A DNA stretch of 64,000 nucleotides. Source: Steroidobacteraceae bacterium (GTDB lineage: Bacteria; Pseudomonadota; Gammaproteobacteria; Steroidobacterales; Steroidobacteraceae). This document shows, in pieces, positions 1-9,113 of the stretch (position 1 is the stretch's first letter; every line of letters begins with the position of its first letter). A program made the translations under genes and the position numbers. The stretch is taken from NCBI GenBank assembly GCA_041395505.1, contig JAWLAG010000002.1, forward strand, positions 749,001 through 813,000. Direction: 5' to 3'. The notes beneath the pieces were generated by a model that was given only the letters and a program-made list of their open reading frames with translations, searched no databases and was not told the origin of the DNA.

Positions 1-545
1 AGGTGAGCGGTACGCCGGGCACGACCGTCACAGCCAACAGCAGCTATGCATTCCAACCCTCGGCCCGGGATCCCGAAGGTCAGGCCTTGAGTTTCAGTAT
101 CGCCAATCTGCCCAACTGGGCGTCCTTCGATACCCGCACCGGGCGCCTGAGCGGTACGCCCGATACGGGCAGCGTCGGCACCTATCGCAATGTCACGATC
201 TCGGTGACCGACGGACTCGCGACGGCATCGCTGTCGCCGTTCAGCATCGAAGTGAAGGCCCTGCCGGTGTCGAGCGCGCCCAAGAGCGGCAGCGCGACGC
301 TTTCCTGGCAGGCGCCGACCAGCAATTCCGACGGCAGCGCGTTGACCAACCTGGCCGGCTACGTCATCTACTACGGCGCGAGTCCGGCGGCGATGACCAA
401 CAGCGTGCGCGTGGACAACCCTGGTATCACGCGCTACGTCGTCGAATCGCTCGATGCGGGGACTTACCACTTTGCGGTGAGCGCGCGCAATGCTGCCGGC
501 CTCGAAGGACCGCGCTCGGCGACCGTATCGAAAACCATCAGCTGA
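1..545 (+). CDS. C-terminal part of a secreted Ig-like/fibronectin III protein (partial)
   Basis: The gene runs in from the left edge, and its reading frame is open from base 3; the GTG at 3 is probably internal. About 180 residues are visible. Residues 1-85 look like a putative Ig (He_PIG/cadherin-like) module, with the typical GTPDTGSVGTY and VTDGLATAS strings. Residues 95-180 look like a fibronectin type III module, with SATLSWQAPT, YVIYYGAS and GTYHFAVSARNAAG. Such modules occur in exported surface or polysaccharide-binding proteins, and the chain ends right after the Fn3 fold. It converges on ntrX with a 47-base gap. The N-terminal function cannot be seen. Confidence 0.75.
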   Translation, partial: VSGTPGTTVTANSSYAFQPSARDPEGQALSFSIANLPNWASFDTRTGRLSGTPDTGSVGTYRNVTISVTDGLATASLSPFSIEVKALPVSSAPKSGSATLSWQAPTSNSDGSALTNLAGYVIYYGASPAAMTNSVRVDNPGITRYVVESLDAGTYHFAVSARNAAGLEGPRSATVSKTIS

Positions 546-592
546 AAATCACGTCCGGCTTTGCACCACGCCGGCGGGCGTAGCCGGGTCTT

Positions 593-1957
593 TCAGTCGT
601 CCGGCGAACTTCGAAAATCGATGCCGAGCGAGCGCAGCTTGCGATACAGGTGCGTGCGCTCCATACCGACACGCTTCGCGAGCAGACCCACCTTGCCGTG
701 ACAGAGCAGCAATTGCTGCTGCAGGTACGCGCGCTCGAACTGGTCGCGCGCCTCGCGCAACGGCAATGCCAGCAGGTCCTGCTTCACCAGAGGCTCATCG
801 GGCGGGGCATAGCTCTTGATCTGCTGCTCGACCTCCTCGAGGGAGACGTCGTCGGCGGTAGGCTTCATGAGCAACCGCTGCACCATGCCCTTCAATTCGC
901 GGACATTGTCCGGCCAGGGATAATTGCGCAGGCGGTTCTGCGCCGCGACGCTGAAGCGCCGATAGCGCAACTGCTCGACGTCAACCAACCGGTCGACATA
1001 GTGGCGCAACAACTCGGGCACGTCCTCTGCGTATTCGCGCAGTGGCGGAATGCGCACGAGCAAGGTATTCAGCTGCCCAAGCAGGTCGCGCCGGAAACCA
1101 TCCTCGAGTGCGCGCGTCTCGATGCCGGGGCGCGCCGCAGATACGATCCGGGCGGCGAATTTGATGCGTTCGGTGCCGTTCACTCGGCAGAATGAACCCG
1201 TCTCGAGCACGCCAAAGAGCAATCGTTGCGCGTTGCCTGGCAAGTCTTCGAGTTCGAGTATGAACAAGGTGCCGTTGCCGGCACGCTCGAGTGCGCCGCG
1301 GCTCGGTCCCTGCGCGGTCTCCGCGCCGAACAGCGCGGTTTCGGCGTCGGTGTCGCGCAGCTCGCTCGCCACCAGGGTTACGAATGGCTCATTGCCGCGC
1401 GCCGAACGATCGTGCAGATAGCGCGCGAAGGACTCGCGGCCCGTGCCTGCCTCGCCAATCATCAGCACCGGCGCGGCAAGGGCCGCCACACGCTCGATCT
1501 CTGTGCGCAATTCCTGCATCAACCGGCTCTTGCCGACCGGCACGCCGAGCGGTGCAGGGATATTGCGTCCGGCGCTGCGTCCGCGCTTGCCATGCTCGAG
1601 CGCGCGTTCGACCGTGCGCAGAAGCTTCGCGAGCGAGAGCGGTTTCTCGACGAAATCGAAGGCGCCAAGCCGGGTCGCCTCGACGGCGGTCTCGACGGTA
1701 CCGTGGCCGGACATCATCACGACAGGCGGCCCAGCGGCCGCGTCGGTCGACCACTCGCGCAACAAGGTGATGCCATCGACGTCCGGCATCCAGATATCGA
1801 GCAGCACCAGATCGGGCGAACGTCTCGCGCGCGCAGCCCGCGCCGCCGTGGCATCGGCCGCGACTTCGACGCGATAGCCTTCCTCGGCGAGTATCTCGCT
1901 CAGCAGACTGCGTATGTCCGCTTCATCATCGACGACGAGTATGCTCGCACCGCTCAT
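593..1957 (-). CDS. ntrX: NtrX-like response regulator with degenerate AAA+ domain
   Basis: This 454-residue regulator has an N-terminal receiver domain (acidic pair D10/D11, phospho-acceptor D54 in LLDIWMP, Lys105 in EKP), an AAA+ middle domain and a C-terminal Fis-type helix-turn-helix (about 410-454). It should be phosphorylated by the NtrY kinase encoded just upstream. The start chosen is the ATG 10 bases after the ntrY stop, preceded by AGGGGAAG; a longer frame upstream lies inside ntrY. The oddity is the middle domain. Walker A reads GEAGTGRE (Lys to Arg at 174), the Walker B FLDE is replaced by FILE, and no GAFTGA loop follows LFG at 209-211. It therefore probably cannot work as a normal sigma-54 activator. 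The family is clear; the regulatory mode is inferred. Confidence 0.9.
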   Translation of the reverse strand: MSGASILVVDDEADIRSLLSEILAEEGYRVEVAADATAARAARARRSPDLVLLDIWMPDVDGITLLREWSTDAAAGPPVVMMSGHGTVETAVEATRLGAFDFVEKPLSLAKLLRTVERALEHGKRGRSAGRNIPAPLGVPVGKSRLMQELRTEIERVAALAAPVLMIGEAGTGRESFARYLHDRSARGNEPFVTLVASELRDTDAETALFGAETAQGPSRGALERAGNGTLFILELEDLPGNAQRLLFGVLETGSFCRVNGTERIKFAARIVSAARPGIETRALEDGFRRDLLGQLNTLLVRIPPLREYAEDVPELLRHYVDRLVDVEQLRYRRFSVAAQNRLRNYPWPDNVRELKGMVQRLLMKPTADDVSLEEVEQQIKSYAPPDEPLVKQDLLALPLREARDQFERAYLQQQLLLCHGKVGLLAKRVGMERTHLYRKLRSLGIDFRSSPDD

Positions 1958-1967
1958 CCAGCTTCCC

Positions 1968-4169
1968 CTAACCCGATTCAACGACCGCCGCAGCGTGCTC
2001 ATCCTTGATCCGACTGCGCAACGGTAACTCAAGCGTAACGCAGGCACCACCGGTAGCAATATTGTCGGCGCTTATGCTGCCACCATGCTCCTCGACGGTC
2101 TTCTTGACAATGGCGAGACCGAGTCCAGTGCCCTTCGGTTTACTGGTGACATAGGGGTCGAATACCCGTCCCAGGAGCTCGCGCGCGATACCCGGCCCGT
2201 TGTCGCGGATCAGAATCCGCACGTAGGCGCGTTCATTACGTTGAATGCGGCTGGTACTGATTTCGATCCGCGCACCGGCGACACCACTCAGCGATTCGAC
2301 CGCATTGGTGAGCAGATTGTTCAGCACCTGGCGCAATCGTCCGCGATCGGCCTCGATCCACAGGACCCCGGCGAGCTCGGTCACGATGGCGATCGCGGGG
2401 TCCTGGGTCTGATAGAGCTCCGCGACTTCACGGACCAGTTCGTCGAAGTCGAATCGGCTGAGCTTGGTCTCCGGCGCGCGGGCGTACTCGGAGAACGCAT
2501 TCACCATCTGCTTCATCGTATCGACCTGCTGAATGATGGTCCGGGTGCCGCGCTCGAGCACGTCGGCGTCCTCGGCCTGCATGTGCTGCATCAGCCGGCG
2601 GCGCATGCGCTCGGCGGAGAGCTGTATGGGCGTAAGCGGATTCTTGATTTCGTGGGCGAGGCGACGCGCCACCTCGCCCCAGGCGGCGTCGCGCTGGGCA
2701 TTGAGGAGAGCCGTCAGGTCATCGAAGACCACGACATAGCCCGGCTCCTCTTCACTGTCGCGCGGCAACCGCGTGCAGGTGCACATGAGGACGCGCGCGC
2801 CGGCCTCGCCGTCGAGCTCGAGCTGTTCGCGCCATTCGTCACGGTCGGCGGCAAAATGGGCCAGCAGCGCCGCGACCAGCTGCTCGAGTCTCGCGCTGCC
2901 GGCGCGCAATTCGGCGAGCGGCAAACCCACCGCCGCCGTCAGATCGACACCCAGGATCGCGCCGGCCGCGTCATTCGCGACCCGCAGCCGCAACTCCTTG
3001 TCGATGACGATCACACCCGATGACAGGCGCGCGAGGATGACCGCGAGACCGGCGCGCTGGCGCTCCAGCTGCTGCTGGTTGCGATCGGCTTCCGCGCGCG
3101 CCCGACGCAGCCGCTTGGTCATGTCGTTGAACGAATGCACGAGGAAGCCCATTTCATCGCGCGACGGCAGTGGCAACCGGGTCGCGAAATCACCCTTGCC
3201 TACCGCACGGGTGCCGGCGATCAGGTCCTGCACCGGCCGCACCAGGCGTCGTGCCGATTCGATCGCGCCGTAAATGGCCGCGAGCATGGCCACCAGCAAC
3301 ACGAGGGTCAGCGTGAGCCTGAAAATGTTCTTCAGCGGCTCGCGCAAGGCCGCGAGATCGCCATATTGCGAGTAGCTCGACTGCACGGCGTCGGTGAGCG
3401 CCGCGAGCTGTGCTGGCACCTCGTGCACGACGAGCACATAGCGCGAGGAATTCGGTGTCGCTCCCGGTATCGGCGCCGCGGTGCGTATCACGTACTGGCC
3501 CTTGGCCGCCGGTTCGAGTGACACATAAGTCTGGCCGCCCCCGACCTGGCGGACTATTTCGCGCGCCGGCCGCTCGGGTATGACATCGAGCGCCGCGCCG
3601 CTGATCGCGAGCAAACGGTCCTGCGGACCGTATACAGCGATCTCGAGCGCCGAGTCATTGCGTCGCTCCGTGTCGATGACCGACGGCATGCGCGATTCGG
3701 CTATCGTGCCGAGGTCGGCTGCCAGCCTTTCGGTGCGCTCGACATGCTCCCGGATGCGAAGATCGAGCGCTGCGCGCGAGAGCACCACGGCATCGTTCAG
3801 GCCCTGGCGGATTTCGACGCGAAACCAGCTGTCGATACCGCGATTTAGGAACTCCAGCGAGAAGAGGTAGACCACCAGCAGTGGCGCCACGACCAGGCCG
3901 CTGAATACGCCCACAGTGCGCAGCGTGAGCCGCGATCCGGGTACCTGGTTGCGGTAGTCGCGCAACAGTTGCAGGAGCTTGCGGCTGAGCAATACGACCA
4001 GCATGACCAGCGCAAGCACGTTGACCAGAAGGATCCAGGGTTGCCAGCGGCTGAACTGCGCGGAGTTCTGCGCCGATTTGGCGAGCGCGAGCAGCGCGAT
4101 GCCACCGAGCACGACCCAGGCCGCGATCAGCAGATAAGGGCGCAATCGTCTCAATGCGGCAGTGTCCAC
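1968..4169 (-). CDS. ntrY: NtrY-like membrane sensor histidine kinase
   Basis: This 733-residue kinase has several N-terminal membrane segments (about 12-32, 45-62, 86-105), a periplasmic region, another membrane segment near 283-303, HAMP (about 304-358), PAS (about 375-490), and HisKA with the H-box LAHEIKNPLTP (His506). The ATPase domain has an N-box (NNLLTNAVES), DNGPGI and GTGLGLAIV. All catalytic motifs are intact, unlike those of its partner NtrX. The start is GTG at 4169 and overlaps the DUF4390 gene by 19 bases, so translation is probably coupled. NtrYX systems respond to nitrogen, redox or envelope cues depending on species; the signal here is not visible. Confidence 0.93.
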   Translation of the reverse strand: MDTAALRRLRPYLLIAAWVVLGGIALLALAKSAQNSAQFSRWQPWILLVNVLALVMLVVLLSRKLLQLLRDYRNQVPGSRLTLRTVGVFSGLVVAPLLVVYLFSLEFLNRGIDSWFRVEIRQGLNDAVVLSRAALDLRIREHVERTERLAADLGTIAESRMPSVIDTERRNDSALEIAVYGPQDRLLAISGAALDVIPERPAREIVRQVGGGQTYVSLEPAAKGQYVIRTAAPIPGATPNSSRYVLVVHEVPAQLAALTDAVQSSYSQYGDLAALREPLKNIFRLTLTLVLLVAMLAAIYGAIESARRLVRPVQDLIAGTRAVGKGDFATRLPLPSRDEMGFLVHSFNDMTKRLRRARAEADRNQQQLERQRAGLAVILARLSSGVIVIDKELRLRVANDAAGAILGVDLTAAVGLPLAELRAGSARLEQLVAALLAHFAADRDEWREQLELDGEAGARVLMCTCTRLPRDSEEEPGYVVVFDDLTALLNAQRDAAWGEVARRLAHEIKNPLTPIQLSAERMRRRLMQHMQAEDADVLERGTRTIIQQVDTMKQMVNAFSEYARAPETKLSRFDFDELVREVAELYQTQDPAIAIVTELAGVLWIEADRGRLRQVLNNLLTNAVESLSGVAGARIEISTSRIQRNERAYVRILIRDNGPGIARELLGRVFDPYVTSKPKGTGLGLAIVKKTVEEHGGSISADNIATGGACVTLELPLRSRIKDEHAAAVVESG

Positions 4170-4723
4170 GAGTACCAGTCGCTCTCGCGATGCCAGGAAT
4201 CACTCCAGAAGACAAAGAAGCGCAACGCATCCGGGACCCGGCCGCGGCGCACGCCGGCGCGAACGCTCACCCGGTAACTGGCACTGGCATCGAGTTGCGG
4301 CTCGACCAGGATCGGCCGATTCTCGATGCGACCGATCGCATCGACCGCATCCTCGAGACTTACGAACGATGCCTGGTCGGAGTTGCGCAGGTCGCGCACC
4401 ACGTAGCGATCACTCACGCTGTGGTAGGAGAGCTCCTTTTCGATGGCAAGCCCGACGATGCTGTCATCGAACCAGTAACGTCTCTCGCGCACGATGACGG
4501 TCTCGACATTGAAGCGCAGGCTCACCCCTTCCTTGAGGGCGGCATGAATTTCCTCATTGAGCGGAAATCGGATCACGGCGTTCAAGCGATAGACGCCGCC
4601 ATCGACCGTGACATAGGCCGACTCGATCTGCAGGCTGCCGTCGAGCGTGTCGGCGCTGGCAAGGCCCGCGGTTGCGAGTAGCCCCGCAAGCAGCAGGAAT
4701 GAGCGTCGCAGCGGGCCTCTCAT
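4151..4723 (-). CDS. DUF4390 secreted protein
   Basis: This 190-residue protein has a Sec-type signal peptide (RRSFLLLAGLLATAGLASA, mature from about residue 25). The rest matches the DUF4390 family as it occurs between rsmB and ntrY in many gammaproteobacteria, with strings such as NAVIRFPLNEEIHAALKEG, RERRYWFDD and SWTLPH near the end. The ATG overlaps the rsmB stop (ATGA), and the end overlaps ntrY, so it sits in a tightly coupled operon. No enzyme motif is visible. A periplasmic role linked to NtrY sensing is only a guess from position. Confidence 0.88.
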   Translation of the reverse strand: MRGPLRRSFLLLAGLLATAGLASADTLDGSLQIESAYVTVDGGVYRLNAVIRFPLNEEIHAALKEGVSLRFNVETVIVRERRYWFDDSIVGLAIEKELSYHSVSDRYVVRDLRNSDQASFVSLEDAVDAIGRIENRPILVEPQLDASASYRVSVRAGVRRGRVPDALRFFVFWSDSWHRESDWYSWTLPH

Positions 4724-6096
4724 CGGCCGAGCCCCAGGCGCGCGAAATAGAAACCATCACAACCCGCTGCTGCGGTGGGCAGCAATTGCAGTCCATGGCG
4801 CGTATATGCCGCATCCGGCGGCAGGCCCGACCCGTGCTCGATGGGCAGCACCTGGACGCGGGGATCCGCCGCGAGCAGCGCCTCGATGCAGCGATCGTTC
4901 TCCACCGCGAGCACCGAGCAGGTGCAGTAGAGGATTTCGCCGCCTGGGGCGAGCAGATCGAGCGCCTGGCGAAGCATCGCAAGCTGCGTTGCTGCGAGCG
5001 CCTGCAGATCGCTGGCGCGGCGCAGCAGCTTGATATCGGGGTGGCGACGAATGACGCCCGTCGCGGAGCAGGGGGCATCGAGCAGGATGCGCTCAAAGCG
5101 ACGCTGGCGCAGCGCCGGCGACGGCTGGGTGAGATCCTCGCACTCCACCTGGCAACTGCGACCGATGCGGCGCAGGGTATCGCGCAACAAGTGCAGCCGC
5201 TCGGCGTCGACGTCGGCGGCAATCAAGCGCAGACGCGGCGCGAGTTCGAGCAACTGGCCGGTCTTTCCGCCCGGCGCAGCGCAGGCGTCGAGCACGCGCA
5301 TGTCCTCGCGGGCATCGACGAGGACCGCGGCGAGCTGCGCGGCGGCATCCTGTACCGTCACCAGTCCGTCCTCGAAGCCCGGCAACCTGCGTACCGCGAT
5401 GGGCTGCATGAGCTCGATGGCATTGTCGCGCCAGGCAACGGCCTTCGCCTCGATATGCGCTGCATCGAGCGCGCCAAGGTATTCCGCAGTACTGCCACGC
5501 GCGGCATCGACACGCAATGTCATCGGCGGGTGCTGGTTGTTGCCCTCCAGTATCGCCTCCACCTGCGACGCCCAGTCGCGTTGCAGTTCGCTTGCGAACC
5601 ACGGTGGATGCGCATGGCGCGTCGCGAGATCACGGTCGACGGCGCCCAGGATCTCGTCGCGCTCCTTGACGAAGCGTCTCAACACGGCGTTCACGAGGCC
5701 GGCGGCGCGCGCGGCGCCGAGCACCCGTGTCGCCTCGACCGCGACGTTGACGCACACCTGCGCAGGCGTGCGCGAATAGACAATCTGGTGCGCGGCGGTG
5801 ACGAGCAGGGCGAACAGTGGCGGCTGCAGGCTCGCGGGCGGTCTGGCGAGGAGCGGTGCGAGCGCTGCTTGCAGGCGCAGGTACCAGCGCACGCTGCCCA
5901 GTGTCACGGCACGCACGGCCGCCCTGTCGCTATGTTCGCGCGCGCTCGCCAGGGCAATTTCGCTCGAACAACCCTGGCGTGCAATGGCATCCACGGCGCT
6001 TGCGGCCGCCGCAAAGACGGCAGCTCCCGGCAGCTTCGCGCGCTCGGGCGCTTTCGCGTGGCGTCGGGGGTGCCGATGTACGGCGGGCTCAGACAT
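4720..6096 (-). CDS. rsmB: 16S rRNA (cytosine967-C5)-methyltransferase RsmB
   Basis: This 458-residue SAM-dependent enzyme methylates C967 of 16S rRNA. The N-terminal part (about 20-160) is a NusB-like RNA-binding domain. The C-terminal part is a Rossmann methyltransferase with the SAM motif DACAAPGGKTGQLLEL, the LLDAPCSATG motif (one conserved Cys) and the YCTCSVL motif (second Cys), as in the RsmB/NOP2 family. Length is slightly above the E. coli protein (429). The ATG overlaps the end of fmt by 8 bases, and its stop overlaps the next gene by 4, so it belongs to the def-fmt operon. Confidence 0.95.
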   Translation of the reverse strand: MSEPAVHRHPRRHAKAPERAKLPGAAVFAAAASAVDAIARQGCSSEIALASAREHSDRAAVRAVTLGSVRWYLRLQAALAPLLARPPASLQPPLFALLVTAAHQIVYSRTPAQVCVNVAVEATRVLGAARAAGLVNAVLRRFVKERDEILGAVDRDLATRHAHPPWFASELQRDWASQVEAILEGNNQHPPMTLRVDAARGSTAEYLGALDAAHIEAKAVAWRDNAIELMQPIAVRRLPGFEDGLVTVQDAAAQLAAVLVDAREDMRVLDACAAPGGKTGQLLELAPRLRLIAADVDAERLHLLRDTLRRIGRSCQVECEDLTQPSPALRQRRFERILLDAPCSATGVIRRHPDIKLLRRASDLQALAATQLAMLRQALDLLAPGGEILYCTCSVLAVENDRCIEALLAADPRVQVLPIEHGSGLPPDAAYTRHGLQLLPTAAAGCDGFYFARLGLGR

Positions 6097-7033
6097 CGAA
6101 CTGCCCGCCCAGGACCCGCTCGCTGTTCACGAAGTCCCGCGCGCTGACCGCGCGCCGGCCGGGCCGCTGCATGCGCGTGATCCCGAGCTCGCCCTCGCCA
6201 CAGCGAACCCAGAGGGCGTCGTCCGCAAACTCCAGCACGGCGCCGGGGCGGGCCGCAGGCTGTGCCGTTTCCGGGCGCAGGCGGCTCGCATGAATCCGAA
6301 GTAGTTCGCCACCCAGGGATGCCTCCGTGCCTGGCCACGGACACAAGGCCCTTACCTTGCGATCTATTTCGACAGCGCTGCGCCTGAAATCCACCCGGGC
6401 GTCCTTTTTATTCAACTTGCGCGCGTAGGTTACTCCTAGGTCAGGCTGCGGTTGGCCGGCAAGAGTTCCCGCGGCCAGACGCGCGAGGGCCCCGAGCAAT
6501 AATTCGCCACCCTGTGCCGCCAGCCGGGCGCCCAGTTCCGGTGCCGTCTCGCGGGCGCCGATCGCCAGCTCGCGACGCGCGAGTATCGGGCCGGTATCGA
6601 GACCGGCGTCCATCTGCATGATGGTGACACCCGTCGCCACGTCGCCCTCGAGCAAGGCCCATTGGATGGGTGCGGCTCCGCGCCAGCGCGGCAGGAGCGA
6701 TGCGTGCACGTTGATGCAACCCGCGCGCGGCAGGGCAAGAATGGCGGGCGGCAGCAGCAGGCCATAGGCGACCACGATCAGCGCATCGAGCTGCCAGCCA
6801 TCGAGCAGGGACTCGACCGCGGCATCGCGCAGGGTTACGGGGGTCGCGACCGGGACGCCATGCGATTGCGCGAGCGCGCGCACCGGACTCGGCGCGGTCC
6901 GCTGGCCGCGCCCGGCAGGCCGGTCGGGTTGGGTCAGCACGCCGATTACCTGGTGCACGGATGCGAGCAGGGCGGCCAGCGAGGGCAAAGCGAACTGCGG
7001 TGTTCCGGCGAAGCCGAGACGCAGGGACTTCAC
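6089..7033 (-). CDS. fmt: methionyl-tRNA formyltransferase
   Basis: This 314-residue enzyme transfers a formyl group from 10-formyl-tetrahydrofolate to initiator Met-tRNA. It has the N-terminal motif GFAGTPQFA, the family signature SLLPRWRGAAPIQ, the catalytic Asn and His in CINVHAS, and the Asp in GLDTGPIL. A C-terminal tRNA-binding domain follows from about residue 205. Translation appears to start at a GTG, 23 bases after the def stop, without a strong ribosome-binding site. Pairing with peptide deformylase upstream is the standard bacterial arrangement. Confidence 0.96.
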   Translation of the reverse strand: MKSLRLGFAGTPQFALPSLAALLASVHQVIGVLTQPDRPAGRGQRTAPSPVRALAQSHGVPVATPVTLRDAAVESLLDGWQLDALIVVAYGLLLPPAILALPRAGCINVHASLLPRWRGAAPIQWALLEGDVATGVTIMQMDAGLDTGPILARRELAIGARETAPELGARLAAQGGELLLGALARLAAGTLAGQPQPDLGVTYARKLNKKDARVDFRRSAVEIDRKVRALCPWPGTEASLGGELLRIHASRLRPETAQPAARPGAVLEFADDALWVRCGEGELGITRMQRPGRRAVSARDFVNSERVLGGQFDV

Positions 7034-7056
7034 GGGCGCGGTGGCCGTCGCGATCT

Positions 7057-7590
7057 CTAGAGCGCCGGTTCGCGCAGCGCCAGCTTGTCGGTCCGTTCGG
7101 TCCGCGCCTTGGCCAGTTTCCTGCGGATCCGTTCGCGCTTCAGGTCCGACAGGTAGTCGACGAACAGCTTGCCCTCGAGGTGGTCCATTTCGTGCTGCAA
7201 ACAGACGGCCTCGAGATCTGCCAGGCTGTGTTCACGTAGCTCGCCCTTCGTCGTGTGTGTGCGCACGCGCACCGTAGCCGCGCGCTCCACTTCATCGAAA
7301 ATTCCGGGCACCGACAGGCAGCCTTCCTCGGTTACGGTCTGTCCGTCACGGACCAGGATCTCGGGGTTGATGAATACGCGCGGCTGGTCACGGTCGCGCG
7401 AGACGTCCATGACGATAATGCGTTGGTGTACGTCGACCTGGGTCGCCGCAAGGCCGATACCGGGTGCGGCATACATGGTCTCGAACATGTCGGCGATCAG
7501 CCGCTCGAGCGCGGCGTCGAAGGAGGTGACCACCGCGGCCCGGGTGCGTAGCCGGGGGTCGGGGTATTCGAGTATGGCGAGCCGTGACAT
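7057..7590 (-). CDS. def: peptide deformylase
   Basis: This 177-residue metalloenzyme removes the N-formyl group from new proteins. All three family motifs are present: GIGLAATQ (motif 1), EEGCLSVPG (motif 2, metal-binding Cys) and QHEMDHLEGKLF (motif 3, two metal His and the catalytic Glu). Length is typical. It starts with ATG at 7590 and is the first gene of the minus-strand run through fmt, rsmB, DUF4390, ntrY and ntrX. It is transcribed away from the LysM lipoprotein gene, with about 185 bases between them. Confidence 0.97.
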   Translation of the reverse strand: MSRLAILEYPDPRLRTRAAVVTSFDAALERLIADMFETMYAAPGIGLAATQVDVHQRIIVMDVSRDRDQPRVFINPEILVRDGQTVTEEGCLSVPGIFDEVERAATVRVRTHTTKGELREHSLADLEAVCLQHEMDHLEGKLFVDYLSDLKRERIRRKLAKARTERTDKLALREPAL

Positions 7591-7775
7591 TTGACGAAAT
7601 ATGGTAGCTGTTGTTTCATTCCACCGGGCCGCTTGCCCGTATCACTCAAGGTCCGGGTGCGCTGCCGCATGGGCGTGACACAGCGCACAAAGTTGACATT
7701 AAACCGTGGGTTTGCGCGCTGGTTGCGATTATAACAGCGGCAGCCCCTGCCTCACCCGTGGCCCAGGAGCAAAGG

Positions 7776-9023
7776 ATGTTTTTGAATCAGACACTTGTTA
7801 GGCATTCCCTGGTCCTCGGCCTGGGCGTGCTGGCCGGTCTCGCGTTGCTCACAAGCTGCGCGAGCACTTCCCGTGGCGATGACAGCGCCGCCGTGGTCGG
7901 CGCGTCCGCGCCGCGCGCGATGGCGCCCGACGATGACACGAGCGTCGACGAAGGACAGGCGCTCACGGCCACCGAAGCGGCCATAGCCGCGCAGGGCGAC
8001 GGCGCTGCCGTGCAGTCCGCTGCGCCATCAGGCGACATCATCCGCGACGATGCCCCGCGCAACTACATCGTGAAGCGCGGCGACACGCTCTGGGGCATCG
8101 CATCGATGTTCCTGCGCGATCCTTGGTTGTGGCCGGAAGTCTGGTACGTCAATCCGCAGGTCAAGAACCCGCATCTCATCTATCCCGGCGACGAGCTGGT
8201 GCTCGCCTTCGGCGCGAACGGCTCGCCGCAGATTACTTTGGGCAGCGCCGGTGCGGCGCGGCTCGATCCGCGCCTGCGCAGCGAACCGCTCGCCGGCGCC
8301 ATCGCGACCATTCCCTACGCCGCGATCGCAGCCTTCCTCGAACGCCCGACCGTCATTACCTCGGATCAGGCGCAGGTCGCGCCGCGCGTGCTGTCCTTCC
8401 GCGATGGTCACATGGTCGGCGGTACCGGTCATGAAGCCTATGTGCGCAACCTGCAGCGCGACGCTGGCGGCCGTTTTGCCATCGTGCATGTCGGCGAACC
8501 GCTGGTCGACCCGGACGATGGCGCCCTGGTCGGCTACCAGGGTGTCTACACGGGCACGGCCGAAGTGGTCAATGCCGGCGATCCGGGCAAGGTTCGCCTC
8601 ACCGATGCGGCTCGCGAGACCCTCGCTGGCGATCGGCTCATCAAGACCGAAACCGACGTACCGCTCGACTTCGTGCCGCGCGCACCTGACAACAATGTCG
8701 ACGGTCAGATCATTTCCGTCATCGACGGTGTCGAACTCATCGGCCAATACAAGATCGTGGTCATCAACCGTGGCGCGCGCCATGGCCTGCTGCCCGGTCA
8801 TGTGCTCGCGGTCGATCAGGCAGGCGAGACGGTTCGCGATCGCGATGCCGGTCGTGGGCTGGTTGGGCGCCGCGTCGGCAACGCCTTTGCCGAGCGCGTC
8901 AAATTGCCCGATGAGCGCGCCGGCACGTTGTTGGTGTTTCGCACCTATGATCGCGTCAGCTACGGCCTGATCGTCGCGGCGACGAGCCCGATACGCATTG
9001 CCGACAGGGTGCGTACGCCGTAA
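7776..9023 (+). CDS. LysM-domain lipoprotein
   Basis: This 415-residue protein has a lipoprotein signal peptide (SLVLGLGVLAGLALLTSCAS, lipid Cys28). A LysM peptidoglycan-binding domain lies at about residues 92-145 (YIVKRGDTLWGIASMFLRDP, then YPGDELVLAF). The remaining 270 residues match the C-terminal region of LysM proteins encoded next to dprA in related genomes. The start chosen is ATG 7776, because AGGAGC lies 8 bases upstream and the signal peptide begins there; an upstream in-frame start would put 55 unlikely residues in front. It is probably a cell-wall-binding outer-membrane lipoprotein. Confidence 0.88.
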   Translation: MFLNQTLVRHSLVLGLGVLAGLALLTSCASTSRGDDSAAVVGASAPRAMAPDDDTSVDEGQALTATEAAIAAQGDGAAVQSAAPSGDIIRDDAPRNYIVKRGDTLWGIASMFLRDPWLWPEVWYVNPQVKNPHLIYPGDELVLAFGANGSPQITLGSAGAARLDPRLRSEPLAGAIATIPYAAIAAFLERPTVITSDQAQVAPRVLSFRDGHMVGGTGHEAYVRNLQRDAGGRFAIVHVGEPLVDPDDGALVGYQGVYTGTAEVVNAGDPGKVRLTDAARETLAGDRLIKTETDVPLDFVPRAPDNNVDGQIISVIDGVELIGQYKIVVINRGARHGLLPGHVLAVDQAGETVRDRDAGRGLVGRRVGNAFAERVKLPDERAGTLLVFRTYDRVSYGLIVAATSPIRIADRVRTP

Positions 9024-9068
9024 ACGGCCGGGCGCGAAGCCAGCGCTCTTTCAGTTCATCCAGGACAG

Positions 9069-9094
9069 ATCGGCCGGCAGCGATGCCGGCCGAT
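9069..9094 (+). terminator. perfect 10-bp hairpin between LysM gene and dprA
   Basis: Arms ATCGGCCGGC (9069-9078) and GCCGGCCGAT (9085-9094) enclose a 6-base loop. A short T-rich stretch (TTGCTTTATG) follows rather than a full U-tract. It lies 45 bases after the lipoprotein stop and 19 bases before the dprA start, so a transcription terminator is the simplest reading. Without a real U-tract it could instead act as an mRNA stabiliser. Confidence 0.5.
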
Positions 9095-9113
9095 TGCTTT
9101 ATGCTCTGGCGCA

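Noticed and set aside
545..593. CCGGC/GCCGG hairpin between the first gene and ntrX
   Set aside because: Several short alternative pairings exist in this GC-rich stretch and there is no clear U-tract on either strand.
4672..6147. Long open frame on the plus strand opposite rsmB
   Set aside because: It is a mirror of the GC-rich rsmB gene, has no recognisable domain and overlaps a clear enzyme gene over its whole length.
7693..7735. TTGACA (7693-7698) and TATAAC (7730-7735) before the LysM gene, with TATAAT on the opposite strand
   Set aside because: The plus-strand boxes are 31 bases apart, too far for one promoter, and the minus-strand TATAAT has no matching -35.
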